Source: Isoetes taiwanensis
Lineage: Eukaryota; Streptophyta; Lycopodiopsida; Isoetales; Isoetaceae
DNA: 64,000 bases
Direction of reading: 5' to 3'
NCBI GenBank assembly: GCA_021234155.1
Contig: JAJEKV010000072.1
Coordinates: 1,592,526 to 1,656,525 of the forward strand
Shown here: in pieces, positions 53,831 through 64,000 of the stretch
How positions within the stretch are numbered: the stretch's first letter is position 1
How the letters are laid out: every line of letters starts with the position of its first letter
The notes under the pieces: model-generated
Database searches by the model: none
What the model saw: only the letters and a program-made list of their open reading frames with translations
What the model was told of the DNA's origin: nothing
Position numbers and translations under genes: made by a program

Positions 53831-55027
53831 AACCAAATACTCTGGCCTAAAAAACCTAAACCATGGCTGGTCCCATATTTTGCAATTCAGAGAAATTAGA
53901 CATCAAATGATTCAAAAAAAAAACCTCATTTGAGGACTCTGGCTGACGGATTTGCTACCTCCATCAAATCAAATAAGGTAAGCACTTGTAGATTAAATGG
54001 GTCTCTGCATGAAGGCAACTCGGTTTAAAAAGAGGACCAAATCCACATATTCAAGTCTAAAAATGCACTAGGCAGCATGATTATGCAAATCTGATAAGAC
54101 CGATTTCAGAAAAAGAATAACTACAGGGATTTGAGCACCAGATTTTCCTCTGTCCCAGTCAACAACTAAAACTCAGTGTGCATGGTTCATAGAAAACTAC
54201 TAAGTAAATGGGTCTACAGACGGCTAGAAGTACATACCTAGTAGTTTTCTAAGCTCGGCACCAGAGTGGGCACTGATTCTTCTTTTGCCCTTTAAGAAAT
54301 GATATAAGCCCGTTGCAGTTTCCAGAAGACTCTAACTTGCAAATTTCTCTCAAATGCCTTTCCATAAATTTTCATCAAATACAGCCTTTTGCCATCGATT
54401 ATTTACATAGGCGCCCTAGCGGACTCTTTCGATTATTTGGGGCAAAGGAAGTGGAATTTAACTTTCGAGAGAGAAGAATGCTAAGCTCTAAGTAAACTTT
54501 ACACTTGCTATGCCCAACCAAATTAAACTCTAAAACAAAGCTTGGATCAACGCTTACGGTTTCTGAGAGAAGTGCGGCCTAGTCAGCTTTTATCCGTTTT
54601 CACGACTCACACGGTAGGCGGTTGCAGACTTGGAGATGGGCGAGGCTTGCCACTATCGGAGGCGTTTGAATCGCCAATGACAAATAGGCATCCGGAGCTC
54701 GGAAGAGGGAGGGCGATACACCCAGGGATGTGGCGGTAAGAATGCAGAATTATCCACATGATTTTGGTGCTCTAGAGAACCTGAGAAAAGAGGGAGGGAG
54801 GGCCAGCGCCCTCTTGTGTACATTGTTGCCTCTGTGGGTTCCAACCCCAGCCGACCTCTCCTGAGCCGCTATTTCGTCCGCCCTCCTCTCGCCTCCGCCA
54901 AAAGACGCTCCCAGAAAAAAAAATCCATCTGCCCCGGTGAACACAGGAAATGCCTATTAAGAGCCAAAAAAAATAGATATAGATAATTCGAAATGGCCCT
55001 TTTTGTAACCGTCTTTTTTTCTAACAA
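53831..55027. other. Intergenic; GC-rich island near 54600-54920
   Basis: 54590-54920 is GC-richer than its surroundings, with open frames on both strands, and could be a promoter/first-exon region of an unidentified minus-strand gene. No domain was recognised. Confidence 0.3.
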
Positions 55028-55108
55028 TTTTATATATAGGAAGGATATAGGAAGGATAAATACACGTCCTACCACCATTTTCGTTAAACAACCTTCATGT
55101 AGAAGAAG
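55028..55108 (+). repeat. Dispersed ~75-bp repeat, copy 1
   Basis: TTTTATATATAGGAAGGATA, then AATACACGTCCTACCACCAT and TTTCGTTAAACAACC, ending CATGTAGAAGAAG. Copy 2 at 59463-59532 is nearly identical but lacks an 11-base internal duplication (GGATATAGGAA). Confidence 0.85.
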
Positions 55109-58100
55109 GTCCCTCAATACGGTATTTCCCATTCTCCCTTATCGGATTCCTATGCTTAGACCACATGATTTATTAATTTATTTGTCGGCTTTCCTTCTCT
55201 GTGTTGGTCTGTGATTTGCATTATGCAATCCCAATTAAGGATGAGATTGCATTATGTTTGTATTATGACTCTTAGAGGATGAGATTACATCCAAGTCGAT
55301 GACTCCTCCAAGCGATGTAGTAAGATCAAATTTTTATGCAATTTTGTGGCAAAATCATGCGGATTCTCCAAATAATGAGCTCGATTCCATATTATCCGGA
55401 TCATGTTGCTCGATAGTTGTACTAGGAGGGGTACTAACAATTCCAAATGCAATTGCAAGTTTTTTCACAATATTCACACAAACCGTCTTCCTTTTCCTCA
55501 TTTGACATTTCTTTGCAAAACCAAGTTATGTTTTGGTGCATATTAAATTTTCTTTCATCGACTATTTAAAGTTTTAAAATGGTGCATATTAATTTGTGGA
55601 TGGCTCTTTTCCCCATGACATCTGCATGCACCTTCTCCCATAATCTAGAATCGAGAATAAATGCGGCATAAATAGATATACACCGCATGGTAGGCATCTA
55701 ATGGTAGTCTTACGTTTTAGATTTATTTGGTTATCTTGCATTTGGGGCGGTCGTACTTACATTTGTAATACTTCGGGGTGCTTCACGGGGTACATTCAAA
55801 CACCTTAATTTGGCATTTGAGTCCATACGAGGAGGAACTAGAGGGGCAATATAGAAAGGTTGGTCATATATTAGAGTTTGGCTTGCTTTGTATTTATCAC
55901 TTCTTTTTATATTCTATTTGAATTTGTTTGGTCACCTTGCATTTGTGGAAGTAGTACTTATATCACGTAACTCTTCTAAATGATTTCAAATGCATTTAGT
56001 GCAATCATTTGGGACATACTTTGATTGATGGCAATCATTTGGACATACTTTGGTGATGTCCTCGGGGATGCTATTAACATTTCCACGCCATCATGAGGAG
56101 TTTCAATGTTAGTAACATTTCCTTGCCATCTGCGAGTTTCAATGTTAGAGAGGCGGCAAAACTTGAAGGAATAAAACACGTCAATAGACTCAGGATTTGT
56201 CCAATATCTGAAGGTTGTTCCTATTTGTAGCTTCAAATGAGTGTTAAAGTCAACGTGGCGGGGATGTTCTAGAAGGCTGACACATCTAGATATTAAGAGA
56301 AAAGTATTGTAAGAAAATTTTTTCCCCTTCACGAATTTTTCATGCAAACAATATTTTTCTTAGAGCATTTGGGCTTGATCACGTGATTGTTTATTTTGCT
56401 GCGGTGAATCCATTGGCGACAAAATTTGCTTTGGACAAACATCATTTAAAAGATGGAAATCGAGATACCCGGTTTGGAAATTGCGATTTTTATATTGTAA
56501 CAAAGAGTGCGGTGATGCGGGATCATAATGGTTTTGCCATGCAATTGGTACGGGATGGACTTCTCAAGGTGAGACTTTTTATACATTACGTTTAGTTGAT
56601 GGTTGTCTTGGTATCCCATGACACATTTCTTGGAAACTAATAATTTAGGCATTCATTTGTGTCGTTCTGGTTAACTCCGTCACGCCTACATCAAAAGAGT
56701 GATGTTAAAGATCTACATGTTGAAGACTCCGTTCTATAAATTACGCTTTGTAGAAAGCAATATGTTTGTCAATAGCTTGGATTTGCATAACATCAAAGAA
56801 AAAGTTGGTTGCATATTTGTGGGCTTAGCTACAAATTAATTGCATATAACAATTAGCCTATATTTGAGGCAATGCTAAGTTTCAAACATTCCTAATGGCA
56901 TTATCACGAGCCATCTAATTCTTTATTTACTTTTGAGCGGGAAAAAGAGCATACATTGACATCAAATCTGGCTGTAATTTTGAAGTTGCCATTCTAATTA
57001 AGAGACATCGGATAACACTTTTCTCGGACTCGAGATATCTCATGTCATCCCATTAGGAGACTACGCATGCTTTAGTTCGGAAGAACAAAAGTTCAAAAGA
57101 ATTTTAATTCATCGATTGGGTGCGAGAGGTTCTCTTACCACTTTGGAGAAGGAATATCGGTGGCTTTCTTTTTTTATTTTTGCTTTTCCTTGCTTGATAG
57201 TAGCAAATGGAAGTGCATATGCAAATCTGGTCTGCCATAGCCATGAATCAAAGCTAATTTTTTCCACTGTGTAGCCCCTCTTTTTCGCACGATGATTTCA
57301 AGGTCGCGAGAGGTTATTTTTTTCTTGGAAGGTTTGATTTTAGATTTTTGCTTGATCTCCGGCAATCGTCCAAATATAATACGATCTTTGGTCTTTCTAA
57401 TCGAACCATTTTCTCTGAGGATACTCAAGCATGCTAATTGGGTATGGGGCATGCGGCAATGATGCTAAAATATATCGTCATCATACCCATTACAATAATA
57501 TCCTTTGTTTTTAGTCAATGGGCAACCGGCTATGTCATTGTATGAATGATTTGGTGATGTTTAAGCATTGCTAGAACACGGGGAGGTTAGCTGATCAAGA
57601 TCGCTATCTAACAAAAAGCATTTGAATATATAGGTTTGTATGGTAGCGATTTGGGCCCTTTGTTTTTAGCAATGCATCATGTATTGGAGGGATGTTTTAA
57701 CCATTGTAGACTTTAAATTAGAGATAGCCCATTTGAAGATAATGCACTTCTTGATGTGTTAACGGTACAAATTCATGGGCTTTCTATGGATGTCGACTTG
57801 CAATGTCCGTTGACAAGTCGACTTGCAATGTCCGTTGGCAGTGCGGATACCATTGGTAACAAATTACCAAGGCTTTTGTGCAAATAACCCGATAGATGAA
57901 CAAAGTGCAATCCAAAAAGAGTTTTGGAACAATTCCGGGTAAACACATTAGTTTACGTAGATCTATACATTATAATCCCTTTGTGGTATATTTGCGAGGC
58001 ATTCCCTAAGGTAATCCATTTTGCGAGATCCCTAAAACCGATTTAGGGCAACACCTATTGATGCATAGCTGTTATTGTAAGATCTTTAATCCAGTAAAAA

Positions 58101-59369
58101 AGGATGGATGCCTGAATGTTAGAAACCGTGTTTATGGCTTTGATCTTCTAGCTTTTGCCTATTGCTTTAGCTTTTATGCATTATTTGATTTGGGTGCGAT
58201 ATAGAGTCACATGAACCCTAAACCCTAAGCGAACTTGGTGGATTTGAAGTCATCTTTCATTTGTCTTAAAACTCGGTTCTTATTCCAATTTTTGCATCGC
58301 ATTATATTTTAGTATGTTTTGGAGTAGTAGCAAATGAATCTATAAAGTGATATCATGTGCAGCATTAGGTCTCATGCATGTCTATCTTCTGCCCCAGTTC
58401 TCTAAGTGTTCTATCTTAGTAAAGAGATTAACAATTACCCGAAATTAACATCTAAGTGTTCTCGGTTGCATTTGCAGAAGGCAAGGAGGTAGAGTTTGCT
58501 AAAGAACCATGTTAAGTATTTATTTCTTTGGAGGCAGAAATTACGATGCTAAAATTCACGGTAGCATTTGTGCTCCATGATCTCGCACGAAGTTTCTAGA
58601 TTTAAATGCATTTGTTCTTCTCTTGATTGTTGCATTTTTGTGCAGTTGAGTTGCAGAGGAGTTACAACATATGAGTGTGGTGCATGCGTGTGGCGAAGGT
58701 GGTTTCTCATCTATACATGCCTTCCAGCCATAGGAGATGCCATTTTTATAGTTCTTCCCTCTAGGTAATGATTTGAGTTTGTTGAAATAATCTAGCTGCA
58801 GGCATCAATCATTAGGAAGGAATGGTCAGAATAAAGTTTCAGCACAACACTGGAAATACATGAGATTGAGACAGGAACTATCCTTACACGAATCTGCAAT
58901 CTATAAGAGTCGCAAATTTTGAAATAAAACATTTCACATTTAAACCTTGAAGTTTCAAGCTCTTCTTACGTTAGATGACTGCTTAATTGTTTGTGACAAT
59001 TTTCTAATTTGAATAGAGATAAAAAATAAAATCGTATTGAAGTCTTGGACACCAATGAGAAATTGGTCCAAAAAAATCAAACAATTAATGTCATTCTCTC
59101 AAAGCCAGAAAATGTAGATTGTGGAGTGCACAAATCTGCCACTGAATCATAAAGGGATGATAAGCATAATCATAAGGCCATGTTTCATGTTGGAACCACA
59201 TTAGATGTGCATAGTTTCATAAAGACAGCAGCTTGAGTCATGAGTCTTACATCAAAAGGCTTCACTTATCTGCGGCAGCGCCAGGCAGTCTAACAGACAT
59301 CAACCTTTGTTGCTGCTAACAACATCCGACATCTCACATTATTGTCGAAAGAGTAGCATATTTGCATTA
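55109..59369. other. Intergenic; several short tandem duplications, no gene
   Basis: Local duplications: 55985-56055 (CAATCATTTGG, ACATACTTTG), 56070-56150 (AACATTTCC, GAGTTTCAATGTTAG) and 57791-57838 (24-bp unit AAGTCGACTTGCAATGTCCG). A telomere-like AACCCTAAACCCTAA sits at 58214-58228. Frames such as 56383-56595 (70 aa) and 58568-58768 (66 aa) match nothing I know. Confidence 0.4.
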
Positions 59370-59462
59370 AGGCGTGTATAGACACAAACTCTAACGTATG
59401 CCCGGCGTGTATAGACACAAACTCTAACGTATGCCCGGCAACGCCGGGCACACATTTACTAG
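59370..59462 (+). mobile_element. Helitron 3' terminus
   Basis: Ends in CTAG (59459-59462) followed by T, the A^T insertion context of Helitrons. A GC-rich hairpin TGCCCGGC-AAC-GCCGGGCA (59432-59450) stands 8 bases before the CTAG, as rolling-circle termination requires. Just upstream a 33-bp unit (GCGTGTATAGACACAAACTC...) is tandemly duplicated at 59371-59436. The TC-starting 5' end and any Rep/helicase gene were not found, so it is a non-autonomous copy or fragment of unknown length. Confidence 0.65.
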
Positions 59463-59532
59463 TTTTATATATAGGAAGGATAAATACACGTCCTACCACC
59501 ATTTTCGTTAAACAACCTTCATGTAGAAGAAG
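59463..59532 (+). repeat. Dispersed ~75-bp repeat, copy 2
   Basis: Starts directly at the Helitron CTAG|T junction (TTTTATATATAGGAAGG...). It matches 55028-55108, which shows the unoccupied sequence (AACAATTTTATATATAGG). Confidence 0.85.
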
Positions 59533-62500
59533 AATATATTGCATATGTAGGCTTCAGTATTCTTACAAAGACTAAGGTTAAACGAAAGCCTAAACAGTTT
59601 GACTATTTTGCTTCTGTTCTATTTCAAGTATAAGAATTCCAATATGCCATCAATGGTGCATTTTGAAAATGTTGTCTGTAGAGAGTGCCTAACGCTCTCC
59701 ACTATACAGTATCTTCGCATTGAATTTGTGGGGCAAATCCGAAATCATGCAGAAGAAATTTAGCACAAGAAGCTAGCTAGATCTTTATCTAGCCATGAAC
59801 CGATTCTAAGATGTAGATGCATCCATGGCCTAAATAGTTGTCATACTGTACGAAACTACAAAAGTAAATATTGTGGCATTTGCAATAAGAAAAAAATTGA
59901 GCTTGGCTTTGCTTGTCGAGTTCATTCAGCCCCACTGGTGCTTTTATGATGCTGTTTTTACTCTCTATTTTTCCCAACTTAAAAAGCCAATGTACCACCC
60001 CGTTTCAATTGGCCCCCCTTCTATAACAGTGCCCAAACTTAATATGCTAATTCGTGCCCACCTCTGGCAAACTTGATATACTGTTTCCCTGATGCTTTAG
60101 TTTGCTTGTTGAATAATAGTCTTCCAATGCAAGAATACTATGGCATACGGACCAACAGAGGATGAAACAAAACTTGGTAGTAGAAATATTTAGCGGGAAG
60201 AACAAAGCGGTAACTTATGTGAGTACACCTTTGTATATATATTATATACACAAAATGTATATAATAGTTACAATAGAGACAAAATTGTTAAGCGAGAATG
60301 ATCAAGTTGCGATACCAAAAAGACACCATTAATCAGTAGAAATTTCTCAAGAAGAGAAGCCTATCTAGGAATTCTCAAGAAGAGAAGCTTATCGAGTATG
60401 AGGCCATTCCAACCGATGGACCTCCATAAGGTGCTTGCCATGAAGCCTCGAAGGCTTTCACTAAGCACGGGGTAATATGCCCTCACTCGGCAACATGGTA
60501 AAGAAGATAAACAGCTTAATTTCTGCTGAAAATATGCCTTTCCTCAATGTTTCACAATTCAAGTCAAAAGCTCCTTCATAACCTTCACTTTTTAGTCAGA
60601 TATCTTTTGCTTTGGTTGCTTTTTTTTGCTACTAGGCATCGGTGATATAATGAATGAGAGCACACACGAGAACACGTCCTTAAGTTTAAACTCAAATCTC
60701 AAGATGCTTGTTATTGTGTCTATAAATCCGGGCAATGCACATTAGATTCTTACCATGAGAATATAAAACAAATAATTGCAAAAGACTCGAGCTCCACCGG
60801 GCTTCAAAGGATTAGATCCCACACAAACACCTTGTCAAGCCCATGACAACAACACGGGCAAGCGAAGGAAAAAAGGCCCCAACCCCTAGACTGTGGCAAC
60901 ATCTTTGGAGTAACTTCTGATTATGTTAAACTTGTTATATCCTTCTTGATTGCAACCTGCATTGAGACAAATGGAAAGATAAGAGATTCGGATACATACA
61001 TTTTTTATCTTGCGTTAGTCCTAAATTTGCACACATAATTATACTAACATTATAATGACAAAAACCTCGGAAGAAGCTGCATTAGGAGTATTTGTGAAGC
61101 AACCAAAAGCTGCTTAAACACACGCCAAATCTAACTTTACTTGACCACAAAGTCTTCGGAAAGAAAATACCGACCCAATGACAACAAACAAAGAGTCTAA
61201 GAAAGGTGCAATTTATTGCATAGAAATAACATAAAGCTTATCAACCCCAAACACTCAACTATTGGGCCTTCCCAAATCACGAGATACTTTTGAGAATTAG
61301 CGGATCTCTAGCACCACAATGTCTTGAGGGGTATCCACCCGACTCTAGCAGAGTATGGCGCCTTCTTGTTGCCATTGCCATAAATTTGGCGAGAAAGGGA
61401 AAACCACTTGCCTTCTTTAAGCTTTAGCTATCTAGCGAATGGTTCCTCTTGTAATCTTGTTCCAACAGTTCATCACGTAGACACACATGCAAAACCCTCT
61501 AAAACACTTGTGCCCTCACCAAAGTAAAAAGCGATCACGCAAAATCCCTTCATAAAAGGTCGGCTTCCTCAAATTTTAAGCGAGACCGCCATTCACACCA
61601 TTTACAGGAAGTGGGTTGAAGATTTCAAAAAAGGATCTTCCCCACGAAGCACCTAAGAAATAATAGCTCTAGTTCTTTCGTCGCGATGCGAGCCACATCT
61701 CAACCTCGAGAATCCCACATCACGGCTTCTACCTTAAGCCACACAATCGTATGCTCTAATGTAAATCCTAGAAGGGGCAAAGATAGGATCCATAGTCCTA
61801 ATATGTTCGGGCAAACCAGCTACACATCGTAAACGGGCAACAAACTAGCGATTCTTTGCACGGATTTATGCTTGAATAAATTCAAAAATGAAATCTGAGA
61901 GGCCTACCTATTTTTGGCTCCTTGTGCTAGTTCGGAAGAGGTAGATCAGGCATGTTCTGTAAAACCGCCCCAATCAAAAACCCCCTTCTAATCCCCCGTT
62001 TAATCCAAAACATTCTACGCCCCATCATCGTTTCTCTCGATCTGGCAGAAGCGGGCCTTGAGAAGAAGAAGGTATGTGGGGTTTTATTCGGCTGGCTTCG
62101 CCATACCACAACACTTGGTGCGCCATCGCCAATACGTACAAATCGCGGGAGGAGATTGTCCAAAAGAAATTATCGTGGCATCTAAAAACGAAAACGATTG
62201 CGGGTGAAAAAAAATACCATGACAAAAACAGAAAATAGAAATTTGAAACTCACTTATATATGTGTAGACAAGCTAGAAGTTTTAATTTAACTCGAAGAGA
62301 TGGAGAGGATCTGTAGTTGCTTATGGTTGGGGTGTTAACTATATCGTCTTCAGACAGGAACTCATCCACGGGTGACAACATCAAGGAACATTGACAGGTT
62401 TCACAAACAGGTGAGGTCTTCTCATTAGAGTTAAGTGATCTGTTGATAATTAACTTCATTACGTCAAGGTAAGTTGCTATTCATTCTTATTTATTATCCA

Positions 62501-62786
62501 ATGGGAGGTCGCCATGTGGCGACCATTCTAATTAAGAATGACAAATAACTATAGCATTCTTGAACGACCTCCTACAGCCTGTTACCTGCCCAAAAACCTG
62601 CGTTCTTGAACGACCTGTTACCTGCGATGGCTATGGCGGGCATAAGAAGTTGGACACGCGTAAGTTTTGTGCTATGTGAGCTCCGAAATCTTGCCGGAAA
62701 TACACCATCTCTGAAAACCTCGCCTTAAAACTTGGCTGAAGCACCGCTGAAGCACAATCTTAATCTGAGTTTGCTTACCTTGACGC
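59533..62786. other. Intergenic, no gene recognised
   Basis: Open but anonymous frames at 59873-60076 and, on opposite strands, at 61927-62225. 60225-60265 has a (TATA)-rich palindromic stretch. 62555-62635 has two copies of TTCTTGAACGACCT with GTTACCTGC. Nothing supports a gene call. Confidence 0.4.
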
Positions 62787-62917
62787 TGTGGAAGGCAAAC
62801 AAGTCGCCGATTTCTGGCCTGGCAGGGGAGCAGGCTACCTGAAGCAGCCAGGACTGGCTGCTTCAGGTAGCCTGCTCCCCTGCCAGGCCAGAATCGGCTC
62901 CTTGTTAGCCTTCCACA
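62787..62917. repeat. 131-bp near-perfect palindrome (long hairpin)
   Basis: The inner arms 62812-62850 and 62855-62893 are perfect 39-bp inverted copies separated by GGAC. The arms continue outward with a one-base bulge and a few mismatches: TGTGGAAGGCAAACAAGTCG (62787-62806) against the complement of 62898-62917. No tandem or LTR context. Candidate fold-back element, hairpin-RNA/miRNA precursor or recent inverted duplication. Confidence 0.95.
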
Positions 62918-64000
62918 TAACATCATGTTTCCATGGGATCATTGGCAGAGTGTTTGTGACATCTTTTTGGACAGCTGAAAGCACTGGGATTTTCATATGA
63001 TTGGGCCCTTTCTCTATTTGAAAAACAAACTTGCAGACTGTATGAACAGTCCCAAAAATAGATAAATTGACTGTATGAATAGTCCCAACTTGAAAATTAG
63101 CTGTGTAAAAAAACGTGTAAAGAATTGATCATTCTTGCAACAACCCTAGGGAGGCTATTTCAAGTGCTTTCCCTGGTACTTTAAAACATGAGAAATCTAA
63201 AGTCGCAGTTTTTATGCCTTGTTGGAAAGTAAAATTCCTAGCCAAAATAACCTGTCTCCAAAGTTCCAGTCATGTGGCATATGGCTTCTTATTTTCTATA
63301 ACAGCAAGACCTAATGTAGATGATATTTGTGCTAAATTAGCATGAATTGAACTAAACTACTTCGTTTCACAAACGTGGCTTAAAACGTCAGTAAATCCAA
63401 GATAACATTCATGGAATGTAAAAAATGAATCATTTTTTGCATCTACCGGGTGAGAAGAATGATGCATTACATGTGCAACATACATAACCAGCAATACAAT
63501 TATATTTATGGTGCGTTATGTAAACACTGAGTTCTAGCTAGTTGGATGACCAAGAAGGATATACCTAAGACCACTGCATACTGTATGATTTGAGACTCGC
63601 CCAACCTGCACTGGAGAGATGCAGAAAGTAACACTTACCGCCAAATTATCTAAAACATTGTGGCTATAAATAGGATTGCAGATTTAAAATTATTTCTATA
63701 GGTTTCTAAACCAGCTGCAATGAATGGTGTCATATAAACTAGCGACTAAGTTAAATATCTGGAGACCAAGGCTTCAAAATTATGTGGGGAACAGCTTAGG
63801 AAATACAAAAGCTGACAGATCTTGATTTCACAGCAAAAGTGGACGTTCCTGCTAAAAGGGAAAGCAACCCTTCTTATCTGAATGATAATTATTAAAGGGT
63901 CATTATCACTGATGATAGGAGAAATTAAATGGATAAGAAACTGAACATCATTTAAGTTTAATGGATATGTATGCCTCTGCATACTAATAGTGCTTAAATC
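62918..64000. other. Intergenic, nothing recognised
   Basis: GACTGTATGAA.AGTCCCAA occurs twice (63036-63088). No coding frame with recognisable content to the end of the window. Confidence 0.45.

Noticed and set aside
58214-58228. AACCCTAAACCCTAA as interstitial telomere repeat
   Set aside because: Only two repeats; equally a chance telo-box.
61927-62225. Overlapping open frames on both strands as a first exon
   Set aside because: No domain, no splice or transcript evidence, and the strand cannot be decided.

Overview
The window looks like gene-poor nuclear DNA of a land plant with a large, repeat-rich genome. Plant signatures are an organellar leucyl-tRNA synthetase gene fragment with a presequence-like N-terminus, a SAUR-type auxin-response reading frame, an F-box/kelch gene remnant, a PPR fragment and a nuclear tRNA-Asp. 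These are scattered among LINE, copia, chromovirus-type gypsy, Helitron, CACTA-like and fold-back elements. I cannot name the species; a fern, gymnosperm or other large-genome lineage is plausible but unproven.

Layout. 1-3.4 kb: a minus-strand L1-type LINE (RT, endonuclease, end of ORF1) that runs off the left edge. 3.4-6.25 kb: two inward-facing copies of a second LINE family's 3' end enclosing two intact unrecognised ORFs (249 and 387 aa). 7.3-8.3 kb: a frame-broken F-box/kelch gene. 9.6-11.7 kb: a SINE-like unit and a degenerate LINE. 12.07-15.67 kb: an element bounded by 34-35 bp inverted repeats. 20.57-22.98 kb: a 19-bp minisatellite. 23.5 kb: a SAUR frame. 27.3-28.3 kb: an unrecognised ORF with a second copy at 39.2-40.5 kb. 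28.7-35.0 kb: a CACTA-like end, LINE fragments and copia pieces arranged internal-LTR-internal.

35.32-49.07 kb holds one complete but decayed Ty3/gypsy chromovirus: two ~1.6 kb LTRs, an initiator-Met-type PBS, gag, protease, RT, RNase H, integrase, chromodomain and PPT. About 5 kb of extra sequence between the PBS and gag carries the unrecognised accessory ORF. The element landed inside a ~60 bp tandem repeat. To the right come tRNA-Asp (49.9 kb), the first part of a leucyl-tRNA synthetase gene (50.06-51.05 kb), a TIR-flanked unit (51.6-52.3 kb), a PPR fragment (53.6 kb), a Helitron 3' terminus (59.46 kb) and a near-perfect 131-bp palindrome (62.8 kb).

No operon-like gene cooperation is visible; the window is mostly a record of nested transposition. 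Most coding sequence is frame-broken. The two LTRs, which are born identical, differ mostly in small clusters of changes, many near CAG/CTG/CCGG-type sites. Some 'pseudogene' lesions may therefore be uncorrected sequencing errors or methylation-related changes rather than true decay.
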